From contig NC_052615.1 of NCBI RefSeq assembly GCF_016545825.1, forward strand, positions 25,479,088-25,543,087: a stretch of 64,000 nt of DNA, in the 5' to 3' direction. This DNA comes from Eucalyptus grandis (lineage: Eukaryota; Streptophyta; Magnoliopsida; Myrtales; Myrtaceae). The position numbers and the translations under genes were made by a program. Shown here piece after piece: positions 33,844-46,787 of the stretch. Below the pieces are notes generated by a model. The model made no database searches. It worked only from the letters and a program-made list of their open reading frames with translations, and was not told the DNA's origin. Position 1 is the stretch's first letter, and each line of letters begins with the position of its first letter.

Positions 33844-36800
33844 TTATAATGTTTTTTTATCCCTAACTTCTAGTATAATCCCAGAGGTGACACTTGATTG
33901 CAGTCGTGGGCCTTTTAATAGCAAGTCTCTTCCTAGAACATTGTGCCTGTGCTAGTACCGCTGTGGGCCTAGACTATGAACCTTGACTACGTTGGCATAA
34001 CCCATCTGAAGCTTCTTCAATGTGGCTTCATTTTTTAAGCAAGATATTGAGGAAAGAGTATCAAGAGAGAAGAGGAACAGTATCTTGGTGAATGATTAAG
34101 TAGTAATTATTGACAGGAATGATTTCCATGCTACAAAAGATTAAATTCCTCATAGAAGAATGTTGGGTTTTAAGGATGATGTAACAAATCGTCGATCACA
34201 ACCCTTTTGATGTTTGCTTTACATTTGTGTAAACAAACATTTGTGTAAACAATCTCCAAAGGATCTGTGACACCTTGCTACGCTAATTTCCAATCTCCAA
34301 CCAATTTGCGAGATATTTTGGAGAGTTTGGATGGGACTTAGTAGTTATTCATTTGTCCTTCTTTAATAGTCAGAAATCTAAATGGTTCATACTAAATATT
34401 TATCTACCCTTGAACATCAAATAACATAATGTCACAAATTAAATCAACTGTAGAGCTTGCTAAGTTCTTTCTTTCTATAACCGTACCTAATATAATTGAT
34501 AGATCTATTGACCTACCTTCTTGATGTTTTGGTCCTTTTTGTTGTTATCGGCAAAGGAATAAAGTATTCTACTACTTAACCGGCAAAGAGAGTTGCTTTA
34601 TTTTATACTCTTTCACTTGAATTGAAATTCACAATTCGTTTGATGAAAGAAGCACAAATAGTAAAAGAGAAAGGGGGCTGTCATAGGACAGTATCATATA
34701 ATGTCATATTTAGAAATTCTTATGAAAAGTGAAAAAATTAGTGGGCCCACAGAAAAGAAACCCAGTCTCTCCTGTCTTGAATAATGACACTTCAGTGCCA
34801 AGTAAAGGCATAAAGAAGGAAAAGAAAACAATAATGAAAGAAAAGAATAAAGTTATGTGTGCTTTCCATTTGTGTATTTTTTTTTAATAAATGGACAATA
34901 GGGGAGGTTTGTTTCCATGCTTCTTTTACTTGCCATAGACACCAACTACCTATCTGGAAAATTTCAAACTATCGTGTCATTCAAATATTTAAGCAACAAA
35001 TCATTCTCCTAAATTCTTTGATTCTTATTACTCAATTCATTAGGAATCTAAAATACTTCTCCAAAGTACTTTAGTTAGCTGTTTTAACTTACCGTACTTG
35101 TTTCTATCCTGAATTCGTAATCTTCCGATTCGTTAATTTGGTTACTGCAGTAAAATCATTTTGAATAAGTTGTTGGTTAAATGCCACAAAGATGAAGGAG
35201 AATTTTTATTTTTTATTTTTTGGAGGGGGTGTGGGGTTGGAGGGAGAAGCCCTGTTGTATTGTTCACGTTGCCATGTTAGACGAAAAAAGTTCTGCATTG
35301 GACTCATTTTTATAAGAAAAGCCACGTATTAATAAAAATTTCATATACAAAACATAGAATATGTTGGAATTTACAACTAGAAGCACTTGAGTAATCGTTT
35401 TTCCACCGATATAACACTTGAGTAATTACTCGAAAAATTTCAGCACAAAAAAGATATGACATTTAGTGTTATTTTCCTACCAATGCTCTTTGAAATAGAG
35501 ATTGATAATGATTGGTAAAGTATTTAAGCTAGATCATGGTAGAATGTCCTAATGGTTTAGAAAGCATGCATTTTGAATGGTTCCATTCTTTTGAGAATTA
35601 TTTTCTGCACTCAAACCAATTCCAAAATTAAGAATTCGCTTGAGAAGTTGCACGCGCATAGATAAATGAACAACTAGGGGATTGGAATTTTTTTTTAACA
35701 TTGACATTGACTTGGACTTAACTGTTCTATTTTTTATTTTGGGTCTATGTCATTAAAAATTCGAAACCTATATTCACATAATAAATTTATCCAAACTATT
35801 TTTTGTATCACATAAAAACCTAAAACACACTAATTTTTGTCTTATAAAAAATCCCAAAATTACTAACCTAACCAAAGATTACCCTCAACGTTTGATCCTA
35901 AACTATTAATGGATGCTATATTTGAGTTAGGATTCCGGCTTGGGGCAAATATGTTATGAGGAACTAGTTCAAGATTGTTTGCGAGATGAAAATAGAGTTT
36001 AGGATAAATATATTATGAATTATCAATTTGAGATTTTAATGGTAATAAACCTATTTTTGTTGCATCTTGTATGGCCAACAAGATAGAACATAGAAGTATT
36101 TGAAACATGTTCTAAGCCTTATAGATGAAATTTAACCATGTTGAATTTAAGGCTGAGGATTACGAAATCGAGTTTGCTGAGCTTCCTCCTCTACAATCTT
36201 ATGGTGCAGGAGTTGTAAATCCATGACATGGTCTGCGATTACATTGTGCAGTGATTTATGATTGTCGTTTGATCATGGAGCACCCAAGTTTGTAAAGTCG
36301 GTGATCTAATGAAAATTGCATTTACACAAGAAAAATGTATGTAACATAACGGATGAAAGAGCATATAATGATATGGTGTCGTCATTGTAGTGTAGTATTG
36401 TCATACCATGCTTTTGCGACTTACTCGATGCTACCATTTGCATCCTTTTTAACCTTTGATCCATTGGGAAAAATAATATGAATGAATCTAACTGATGCAT
36501 TTCCTGCAAACCAAACTTTACATCGAGGATAGGATTAGATTGAAGAACTTGGGTGAAGCTAGGAAAGTCAAATTCATCGTCTCTGTGTTGACACCTCATT
36601 TGAGTCGATAGTTTAAGTATTTATTCTTGTAAAAGTACCCCCAAAGAAAAAAAGCAAGGGAATAGCAAAAAGAACTAAAACGATAAATAGGCAAACAAAT
36701 AATTATCAAATCAACAAATAAGAAAGGGATCTAATATGGTCTTGGTCTATTTTCTATAGCCCCGATCAGCTGGCACGGCCCATGTCCAAATTCGTTGATC

Positions 36801-38018
36801 ACGAGAGAAAAAAGAATAGGAGAAAAATTGCCCCTGGAAGAGAAGCTCCGTTGGAGAAGCTTCCGGATTCTTCCCCCACCACCGTTGGACGTCGCCGACC
36901 TCCTCCGGCCATCGGACGGTGCTCGCCTCCTCCAGCCGTCGTCGATCCTCAGTCTCAGGAAGACATTGATCGGAGAAAACCATATTTGAGGCACGCATGC
37001 ACGCCTGAGAGCAAAACACCCGGGCAAGGACGATCGAGCAAAGGGGGAAAAGCTTGCGCCCCCTCGGCACGGGTCTTTGGAGTTTCTTTTTCTTCGGTCA
37101 TCTTCATCCACCGGTGATCATCACGGTTTACCATCGCCGGCCATCAACTCACGTACAAACTTCATTAGATCGTCCTTTGGTAAGAGAACTAGAACAGAAG
37201 GCGAAGGTTGAAATCACTCTAGAGGTTTTGGAAGCGTCCAGAAGACACTCTCTTCCAGTGATTTCTTCTGAATCCTTTCCTGCCTCTTCGTTGTCAACCG
37301 TGTTTTTGGCCGTGAAGACTTGAAGCAATTCGCGTTTTCTGAAAACTTCATTACCGTTGCTCATCTTCAGCAGCGACGTTTTCTGGATCCTCCTCGACTG
37401 AATAACCCAAATGACGTTTAAGGCCCAGACCCCTAAAGTATAAGTTTGACCCACATGCGAACCGGGCCCATCCCGTGTCCCCTTCAGCGAGGCCTGGACG
37501 AGGCTGCCCCTCGCCAAATCCGACTAGGGGCCTTGCCAAGGACCAGCGAGGGAAAAGAGACAAAAAAATAAAACAAAATTCGAAAATAAATTTAAAAATT
37601 TTAGCAATGTCAATATCAGTGTTAGTCGTATCATGTAGGACAGTTAATGTTTACACCGGTAATTTCCAACTAAAATTGATCCGATTGACTCAATTGGTAT
37701 AAAGTGAAAATGTTTAATTTTAAATTGATCCATTCCTATGTTTAAGACTAAATTAATATCAATATTATGACTTTTTTTGGTACTTTTCTCGTTTACAGTT
37801 TGTATCAATGAATGGTTAGGCTGCTCGAGGGCCACTGCTCCTCTCTTTGCATTAGCAAGTGATGAATATATTCCACACACAAACACGAAAGACAAAGTGA
37901 AATAATTGTTTTTAGCATGAGTGGGTGATTGAATTTTTATAGGTTGATATAGTGATGCATTTTTGGGCTCGTGTGCCTAATTATTGGGTGATGTTATTCG
38001 CTGGATTGACTTTGAAAG

Positions 38019-40596
38019 TGTTGACACCTAAATTTTTGGGGTTAATTTTTGCTAAATAATGTATAAAAAAAAGAAGAAAAAAATCAAATCACATGGCATA
38101 TAGTTTAGGCAAGTTTTATATTCCATTAAGATTTAAGGTAATATACACTCGGATGTGTTTTTGCGCAAAAGGGGAATTTTTTGGATAGAATATGTGAAAA
38201 ATACAAAAGAAAATATCACATGTGGTGCAATGATATATTCAGAGAATTGTGCACGAGTGAAATTGGAAATAAAATACGCTTCAAAGATCTAAAATTTTCC
38301 CCTATAAAAGGCGTTGCGCACGTACGAACAAGGGGAGGTGGAATTTCGAAATTTTTGAGAGCAATTACATGAGGAGTTCTTGGGGTTTGGTGAGCAGGGA
38401 TTCGAAAGAAAAATCAATAAAAGAATTGTTTTCTTCCGTTTGTCTTCGGTTTGTCTTGAAAAGAAAAAAGTCAAAAAAAGAAAAGTCATGACTGCGGAAG
38501 GGAAACAGTAGAGAGAAAGTACAGCAGAAGAGAGAGAGAGCAGAGAATAGACGTGAGAGATTGAGAAAAAAGAAAAGAAGTGACGTGAAAAAAAAAAAAA
38601 AAAAAAAAAGCCCCCACGCGACTGTTCATCTTCCTCGCGGGGGTGGATCTTCGCCGGCGCCATCATCGTCCGCTCCCTCCGGCGTCCGACCGCGCCATCC
38701 CCGCTCGCCCGTGCCGGCATCCGCCCCGACGCTCCACCGCCTCCGAGCAGCAACGCCGCCCCGCCTTAGCCGGTGATCCGCAGCTAGCCCCCGACGCCGG
38801 AGCCATTCGGCGATCCGTCTCCACCACGGTCGCACACCTCCGCACGCAGTACCGCCGCGCCACGATCCGATGTTGCAGCAACTCAGACGCCCGCGACGCT
38901 CGCTCCCGGTGCCGTGACACCGCCGCGCCGATCCCCGAAACGTTGTGCTACCATCGCGCCGCTCCCGGTGCCCTCGCCGGAACCCTAGTCGGACATCTCC
39001 CCTCGCCAGACCGGCCACCAGCTTTATTTTCCTTTTTCTTTTCAGAAAAAAAAAGAAAAGAAAAAAAGAAAAAAGCAAAAGAAATTTAGGTATTTTCTTT
39101 ATCTTATTTTTGTTTTATTATTTTTATTTTATTTTATCTTTTTGGTGTATTATCCTCTTATGTGAAATTGATAATTCCATGATGTAAGATTGCCTTGAAA
39201 TTAGTGATTGTCAGTCCGATTTTCGCGCCCAAAATCCGACTCGCAATCACTTAAAAAATTGCCAATCCGATCTCCCGCTCGAGATCCGATTCGTGATTTA
39301 TGTGAAATTGGCCAACCCGATCTCATGCTCGAGATATGGTTCGTCAATTTGGGTATCAATATGGCTTGATTTGTTGTGGTGTTGCTTAAATTAATTTTCT
39401 TAAAAAAAATAAAAAAATGTAGCTTTAGGGTTTGCATGTTCATAATAGGTATTTTATTTCGAATTTTCAAGAAAAATAAGAAAATCAAATCAATTAATTT
39501 AGGTTGTTAGTTTTCTTTAAAACTTGGATTGCATGTTAATTATTAATTTCGAAATTTAAAAAAAAAAGGAAAAAAGGAAAAACATAAAAATCATCATGCA
39601 TAATTCATGTAGAATTAGGGTACATTTTGCACGTCATTGCATATTAGGATAGAAATTGCACTTAAGTTAATTTAGATAATTTCTTAATTTACTATAGGTT
39701 TAGGTATTTTATTAAATGGATTGCATTTTAGGATTATCTAGGTTAAGATAATATTTTAGTTTAAATTAGGATGTGGCTCAACCTAATTCCTAATATAAAT
39801 TAAATAGGATCCGAATCTAATTAGGTAATTTTCATATTTCACCTAATTTCGAATTTCATAAAAAAATAAAAAATGCCATAGGTTGATTTGTCTTTATTTT
39901 TAGGATAAAAAATGTATTCTTTTAGGAAAAAGAAAAATTGTCATATGCACGTCATTAGGGTTAGAATTCATTGAGATGCATGTCATTTAGTATTTTTGCT
40001 AGGCCCATTCAAATTACATGTTATTAGAATTAGGTCATTTAGTTAATATTGCATTGCATATTGCATGATTTTCATTAAAAAGTGAAAACAAAATAAAAAT
40101 TGTGTGTTAATTAGAAACTATATCTAGGGTTGTTGATGTAGATTTTAATTTAACATTGCGAATGCTTTCGTTGCTTTGAGGTAAGTCCTGCAATTTATTC
40201 ATTTGCTTTCTTGAGTGTTAAATTGGTGGTTTCTTTTGCATGGTCACCTCACATGTTAGAATTTAAAATCAATTCAAGCTGCCCGCAAAAACATTTTCAA
40301 AATAAAAAGAAAGGTACCGAAAGGGCGTTAGAGAATTCTAGCGTAACCAAGTCCACGAACTCATAAATCTCTGGTTCGTAGAAGTAAAGTAAATCTCCCG
40401 TTACTTTACTAGGGTTGCTAATCGACCCACCAAAAATAGATTAGTGGCGACTCCTAATTTAAAATCATTTGCATGTTAAGAACTTGAACCTAAGTCGCGA
40501 ATTGGTATGGGCTTGAGAGAACCCGAGCTAAGTCTAGGCTTAGTAATTCATTAGCCAAACCCTAGGCGGTTCACACCCGAAAAATTGGTCGCGACA
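38019..40596 (+). mobile_element. solo LTR of a long-LTR (gypsy/Tat-type) retrotransposon
   Basis: 2578 bp beginning TGTTGACACC and ending GGTCGCGACA, flanked by the exact 5-bp duplication GAAAG (38014-38018, 40597-40601). Units 1 (24150) and 3 (60330) have the matching empty site. It contains a TATA box at 38303-38310 and a GC-rich transcribed-leader-like segment (38610-39010) preceded by a poly(A) run (38588-38609). No gag/pol. Length and termini suit Tat/Retand-type LTRs; the lineage is an inference. Confidence 0.85.
38303..38310 (+). promoter_or_regulatory. TATA box within solo LTR
   Basis: TATAAAAG in CCCCTATAAAAGGCG, 285 bp into the LTR, followed by a GC-rich leader. It probably drove the parent element. 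Confidence 0.5.
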
Positions 40597-40601
40597 GAAA
40601 G

Positions 40602-41045
40602 TTTTGAGATTACACAGAAAAATGATACTTGCACTTCCATGAAGGCTTATCAAGCTTTTGAAATAATAGGATAGGAAGGATCTTCCACCACCCGTGACTC
40701 TTGCTCTTAACAGATGCTGAAAATGTTATGGCACTTTCTGTGGTTTTGCGCTACTATGCCGAGAAAGAGAGATGCATAGAAGTAAGAAGGCAAAGTCCCA
40801 ATTCAACGGCAACTTCAACTATACGCTACCAGACAACTAAATATCACATTCTTTCACAAAACTCCAGGGGCGTACAAACCTTCATCTTGAGCATGGCTAT
40901 CTAGCAGGCGATCAATCCAACGATTGGCGTTGACAGTTTTTAAATTGGACAGATGACATAAAAGTGCTCGAAATCGACGGCTAAGAAAGCAAAAAAGAAA
41001 ATTTCCTGTGCCCAAGGTACGGGAATGTAGAACGGGCCCATATCT
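40602..41045. repeat. intergenic block continuation, 3' flank of copy C
   Basis: Matches 60340-60735 and 24150-24400. No genes. Confidence 0.75.
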
Positions 41046-41771
41046 TTAGCTTGCGGAGCGACCAATGAATGGTCCTTGTAATGAACAAAGCAACTTGCAT
41101 TGGAAGCCCAACCATAAGCCTTTGGATGTATCTTCTGGGAACCTACGTAGCACCGACGAATGAGCCCCGTGGTCCGGGTAATCATAAGCTAATAAAAGAA
41201 AGAAGAGAAGATTCCTCGCAAGAGAAAAAACGGACGTTTCGCGGGTACTGCCGGTGGGTCTATGCAATACACTATATATCCCGAAAACATAGGATAGCAT
41301 CATCCCGATCGTTGCGACTTGAATGAAACATCCCACAGTCTGTATCGGCTCTTGACGCTGCCTGAACATAGTTCCTTCACAATGCAAGAATATTGCCATG
41401 ATGGAGAAGAAAAACGCCCAAGTGTTACAATATACAAAGGCTTTGAAACTTGCCCTCTCACCGAGAATCGCCATTCCTCGATCTGGTCCATCGTTGTTAT
41501 AACCTCCGGGCACTGTGAAGGCCGCAGTGAAGGTTACTGTGGCTATGAGCCCTGCCACTAGTAGTTGCATATCCATAATGCCTCTTTTTGACAAACCAAA
41601 ATTATCTCGGTTGGCAATATTATTTCCTGTGTTTATAGACACAGATGGTTGACCCTGAACGAATTGCTTATCTAACCTCTTCTTACCATGTTCAGTAAAC
41701 CAAACTTGAAAACTCGGGATTCCATAAGATCCTTTCAACATTTGACGAGCCATTTTAGCAGAAATGCTCGC
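41046..41771 (-). pseudogene. gene C exon 3 (PGG domain, intact frame)
   Basis: Open from the acceptor through the stop: KRLDKQFVQGQPSV linker, hydrophobic LLVAGLIATVTFTAAF, then PGGYNNDGPDRG. The best-preserved PGG exon of the longer type in the window. Confidence 0.85.
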
Positions 41772-42577
41772 CTAAAAATGTACAGAATGAATGAATTAGT
41801 GAGTGAAAGTTTCCCGATGAAATACTTCCAGACTCTCACTTTACACACTCAAAATCCATCTATAACAAACAGAATTTCCAACGAGTCCAAAAACGTTATG
41901 AGGAATTCATTCAAACCATCTCTTTTAGATCAAATTAAATGGTATATAACACCTGTAAATAGAGTTTCATGGAGTAAACAATTACAGTTTCGAGTATGCT
42001 ATTTCAGTCATGATTTATTCTCCATTTTTCTTTTCATTTTCCTTTCCTTTTCTTTCTTTTTCTGCTTTACGTTATCATCTAATTTTAAAGGATTCCAACC
42101 TTGAATGTTTTGCATTGTTTTTGACATAACCAAGACAGACAATTGCTTGAGAACTAATTGAAGGCCAGTTTGTTGCACGGATTTGAAACTTACTGAAATA
42201 TTTTGTTCTGCTGATGATATAATATGATCAAACATAATATTTACAAACGTATATGTGCTTATCAACCAAACAATCGAATTAACTAATATTGAAATTACTT
42301 TGCAAACTGATTTGTCTTAAACTATACATTGTTATTTGGATATTTTGTCACTGAATGATTATATTGAAGCAAAATATACAAACTTAAAATTGTTTTTTGT
42401 TATATGCATTTAAACGTTGGCCATTAGTATGATATTTGGTTTTTTCATGTAATCGGATTGGAAAAAGGGCTTTAATATGTGGAAATGATTTAGATGGTTT
42501 AAAAATATAAGCATTTGTTGGATATATAAAGACTTTAATTTTTCCTTTAACTAGGCTTCGTATCTTATGATACTTAC

Positions 42578-43184
42578 TGGTCAGTGAGAGAGAAATTCCG
42601 ACGTGTAGAGCTGTCAAACCCTTAGGACCCTTATGAGAGGATGATGACAAGAAAGTACTCAAAATCAACTCAATGGTAAGAGAAAGTCCTCGATCTGCCG
42701 CAAGATAAAGCGGAGACTCATCAGCAGCATTAGTAATATCACATAGTTGAGGATCTTCTCCAATTAGCAACTCTACCGCCAAATCATGACCTCCTCTTAT
42801 TGCATAGTGCAGGACGGTATCCTAATGTAAATTCTGCTTCCGAAGTAGCTCTTTGCATGCGTCAACTTGTCCGTTCTCAGCGACCCAATGAAGTGATTTT
42901 GACAAATCAGTGAACATTCGAATCGCTCCATAGCTTCCCACTTTAGCGGCAACGTGTAAGGGAGTGTCTCCTTTATAGTTACCCTGCCAAAGAAGCGATG
43001 GTCCCAATGGACATTGAAGAAGATGTTCAATGAAATTTACCTGTTTGTATTGAGCCGCAAGATGAAGAATGTTGTTCCCCTTTGGTGTTGTTTGATGGAA
43101 AAGGTCCTCTCCATTTCCCAAAATTATTGTGATCAAGGAACCAAAGTCTCCTGATTTTGCAGTCTCATACACTTTAGGATGCAT
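42578..43184 (-). pseudogene. gene C exon 1 (ankyrin repeats, nonsense codon)
   Basis: Homologous to exon 1 of A and B from MHPKVYETAKSG onward; nonsense codon at 42822-42824; GTAAGT donor. Confidence 0.85.
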
Positions 43185-44580
43185 TCTCGCTCTTTGTTTG
43201 TTGTTTACAGGACACTAAAAGTAGTTGCACAGGAACTTATCAATATAAGCAATTAGTTCAAGCGAAAAGAACTTCTTTGAGCTTTACAAGAGGAATCAAT
43301 GGAAGGGAGAATGTTGGGGAGGAAATATTTTCATGCTTCCCAAGAGTAATTGAAAGGAGACTTATATGTATATCTATGAAATGTGAATATGCCAGGCGTG
43401 TTCCTGTGAAGTTTTTATTCTCTCGAGAGCAACTTTATAATAACGATATGGGGGGATCAAGACAAGTACGGGAAAAAAAAAAAACATAATAATAATAACC
43501 GACGCTAGGTCTCCCCGGCAGCTTCTTTGTCCTTTTTGACTTTGGGACAATGTGCTCTTCCCTGGATGGGTGATAACCTTCTTTGTTAATATTCAAATGA
43601 ATCTTCAAGGATGGTGTCATCGAAATAGGAAAATCCCAATGAATCCATATTTAAAGGTCGGGATTATCCAATTACTCAACTTGATCAACTATTGTCATCC
43701 AAATAAAAATAGTTTATGTACAATGTCACTCCCTCCACAGTTCCCACGACAAAGATTGGTCAAAAGTGAACCTATGAGTTCAAGTGTGAGGAATATATTT
43801 AATCTTATCAAGATGACTTGACTAAAGAAGCGACGTTGGATAGGAAATATCCTTCAATTTTTCAATAGAACTTTTTTTAGCTTTCAACTAGACTAAAGGA
43901 AAGATATTGGGAAAGACATTTCTCATTACTTTTCTAAGGAGCCAACTAAAGACAGGATATGGACAAGAAATTTCTTTGAACTTTCTAAAAGAATTGGATT
44001 AAAAAGAAGATGTTCGGGAGCAAATTCATTTGAATTTTTTAAGGGAATTGAAAAGGAGATTGTCATGTGCATATGAATGATCTATCAACGGTTTAGATAA
44101 AATAGGAATTTCTGAGGTGGAAGAATAGTTTCCGCAAAACCAAGTCGGTCTGTTTCTCTAAATTTGCCGTTCTGCCTCCCGCTAATATAATAAGAAAGTG
44201 GGCAAATCTTGTTAAACATAAGATGGACAAGTAAAAAAAAAAAAAACCAAAACAATCAACAGCCCTCCTGCAGATTCCTAATTTATTTCGACTTTTATTC
44301 GACCTGGTCTTCCACTTATGAGGGCTTCTTATTTTATTTTAACTTTTTGACTTTTGTCCCATCTGCTCTTCCACTTTTGAGTTGTCTTAACTTTTTCTTT
44401 TTGGACTTTTGAGGCACCTGTTCTTCCACTTTTCATCAAAAGCAAAACCATTACGCTTCCACGATACTTCCTAAAGCGGGGTAACTTTAGACTTCTATGC
44501 CTTCCCAGGGAGTACGTAGCAGTGAGAATAATCGTCGAAAGTTCTTCAGCCAAGTGAACATTCTCTAAAACCTATAGTGA
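43185..44580 (-). other. upstream region of gene C
   Basis: Begins like the upstream region of A and B (AACTTATCAATATAAGCAAT.AGTTCAAG), with a TATA-like TATAAG on the minus strand at 43361-43366. Variants of the AGAAATTTCTTTGA..TTTC.A.AGAAT module recur around 43790-43880 and 43960-44060, as if the promoter-proximal segment had been reiterated. No genes. Confidence 0.5.
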
Positions 44581-44828
44581 ATATAAAAAATTAAACAAAG
44601 GTGAGTCACATCAGGGACGATATGATGAAAACACTATAATAAGGAGTAAAAAATCGCAGCCCATTAGTGAATATATTTACTATTATATTTACAAAGTACT
44701 AGTGTAGAAGGGGGCATCGCTGCTACCACCAGCAGTCTCGCCCAAGGGAAGTCTCGCGCTAGGGAGAGAACTTCGGTTACTTGGGTTATCATTTGTTTAA
44801 AGTGGGTTTAGAATCTTGTGATACTTAC

Positions 44829-45435
44829 TTGATAGTGGGAAGAGCCCTGCAGCATGCAGAGCTATCAGTCCTTTAGGGCCCTTACGAGAGGATGGCGACG
44901 AGGAAGCACATAAAATCGGCTCAATGATATCTTGAAATCTTCGATGTATTGCGAGATAAAGCGGGGATTCATCAGCAGCATTAATAATATCACATAGGTG
45001 GGGATCTTCTTCAATAAGCAACTCCACGACCCCCTTGCAATGTCCTCTTATTGCAGAGTGCAACAAGGTATCCTCATCTGAATTTGGTATCCTAAGTAGC
45101 TCTTTGTATGTGTCAGGTTGATGTATTGTTTTCGCCATATTGATGAAAACTCGAACCATTTCATGGCTTCCCACTTGAGTAGCAACGTGTAAGGGAGTGT
45201 CTCCTTTATAGTTACCTTGCCAAAGAAGGGATGATCTTGATAGATCTTGAAGAAAATCTCGGATGAAATTTACCTGCCCAAATTGAGCTGCAATGTGAAG
45301 AACATTGTTTCCCTTTGGCATTGTTTGGTGGAAAAGGTCCTCTCCATTTTCCAAATTTATTGTCATCAGGGAATGAAATTCTCCCGACTTTGCAGCCCCA
45401 TACACTTCAGGATGCATACCCAGTCTCTCTTTCAT
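44829..45435 (-). pseudogene. copy B: ankyrin exon 1 only
   Basis: 607 nt, fully open, over 90% like exon 1 of gene A by eye, with start ATG at 45433-45435 and a strong donor (TCAA^GTAAGT). No exon 2 or 3 follows: 250 bp into the intron (about 44580) homology to A ends and the upstream region of C begins. It encodes five ankyrin repeats without membrane or PGG part. It could be transcribed, since its upstream region and TATA-like site (45591-45597) are intact, but could only yield a truncated or chimeric RNA. Confidence 0.85.
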
Positions 45436-45590
45436 TCTCAAGACACGCGGTAGTTGCAAGTGAACTTATCAATATAAGCAATGAGTTCAAGTGGGAGGAA
45501 TTTCTTTGAGTTTTTCAAGAGGATTGGTGAAAAGGGAAAATGCTGGAGAGGAAATTGAATTGAGCTTCCTAGGAGTACTAAAATGGAGAC

Positions 45591-45597
45591 ATTTATA
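45591..45597 (-). promoter_or_regulatory. candidate TATA box of copy B
   Basis: TATAAAT on the minus strand, same distance from the ATG as in gene A. Confidence 0.4.
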
Positions 45598-46787
45598 TGC
45601 ATATGGTGGTTCTTCAATTGTTTCCATGAAATCGAAATAAATTTAGTAGGTTTAGAGAATAGTTTCCAAAAAGTCTGATTGGTATGCGTTTTGGACTTCC
45701 TGCTTTCCACTTTTTATCAAAATCAGAACATCCTTCTAGAAGAAGAATCGGATATGATTTAACTTTTTTATTAAAGTAATAATATCCGTTCACTTTGAGC
45801 TGTAATTTTTTTTTTAATTGAATCGGATCTGATTTAACTTATTTATTAAAGAAATGATTTTCGTGGGCCCACTTTTAGACGTAGTCTTCTTTTTTTTTTT
45901 TTTTGTTCATCGAAAAGTCCTTTGCTCTTTTTAGTCTTCACGGTCCAAGTTCGTCGTGAGCATGCATTCTCATCATGGTGCACATGTGGACCCTACCCAA
46001 GCTTGGTCCCACTCGAAGATTTACATATGTAATTATTATGGAGCACGAACTTAGGTAAAATTCAACCAATAAAAACTTAGGTAAAAATCAGTTGACGACC
46101 AATTTGAGCTCATCCAATAATCACCTCTACTTCTATAATCCATTGACAAAAGTTGGAGCTCATAATGATATGTTTTCTATTGTAATGTTTGCACAATATT
46201 CTATAACAAATAAAAATATATCAAAAATTTATGATCGTTCAATGACTATCTATCATTTTTAATATGTGGAAGAGAGACACGACAAAAGCTTAAATTTAAA
46301 TAAATAAAAAAGAGAAGGCAAGGCCGAAGTTGTTCTACTTTTTTAGCAAGGGCCAATGAACTTTGTCGAGATCTCAGTGAGGGCCAACAACCCTTGCAGG
46401 TCTGTCCATGGGCAAGGGCTCGCAAGCCCTCATCTGCGTCACACATAGTGGTCTTCATTGTGAAATAATATGTAGAACTAAATTCTTAAGACTATTTTCT
46501 CATATTTGACCTTCATAGAACATTAGCCTCAATTATGTCTGCAAATTGGCAATTAGTGTCCTACCAGAAACCCATCAACATTATGTGTATGTAGATCTGA
46601 ATTCTTTGTTAACAGCAAAACTGCATTGGCAATGGGTTATTTTTTCCTTTTTTAACTCAACCCTTTTTTATGTATGTTGGCCTAGGCTCTGCTCCCACAT
46701 TGGTGCCATGAATAATTTTTTATTAGTTCATTAGAAAGTGGACTTATTTTTGTTGATGGACTCTTTACACCGTCTCTGACTTTGAAG

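Larger units (their letters stand above)
31553..38018. repeat. intergenic block, unit 2 copy
   Basis: About 6.5 kb aligning with 45815-52670 almost throughout, and partly with unit 1. Relative to unit 3 it lacks about 890 bp between 35093 and 35105 (unit 3 49192-50083). It contains the cryptic exons at 32550-33182, the inverted-repeat element at 33509-33843, and a GC-rich stretch (36780-37400) repeated at 51760-52230 and, in part, at 63040-63500. Otherwise no genes recognised. Confidence 0.85.
41046..43184 (-). pseudogene. gene C: ANK/PGG pseudogene lacking exon 2
   Basis: Exon 1 (42578-43184) and exon 3 (41046-41771) are present; the 800 bp between them contain no ankyrin exon 2. Exon 1 has an in-frame TAG at 42822-42824, splitting a repeat (LH*DTVLHYAIRGGHD), and has lost the first ATG used in A. 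It keeps a fuller repeat than A/B (LHWVAENGQVDACKELL, six residues longer). Exon 3 is open for about 240 codons: basic linker, PGG motif TVPGGYNNDGPDRG, four hydrophobic segments. The donor (GACCA^GTAAGT) and acceptor (ATTTTTAG) survive. Exon 1 ends phase 1 and exon 3 starts phase 0, so direct joining would be out of frame. Confidence 0.88.

Noticed and set aside
36731..37111. Minus-strand open frame duplicated at 51716-52189
   Set aside because: The two copies diverge by frameshift and the plus strand is equally open; no domain recognised. Kept only as part of the repeated block.
38561..39089. Arg/Pro-rich open frames in the solo LTR
   Set aside because: GC-rich leader sequence of an LTR; frames overlap on both strands and lack domains.
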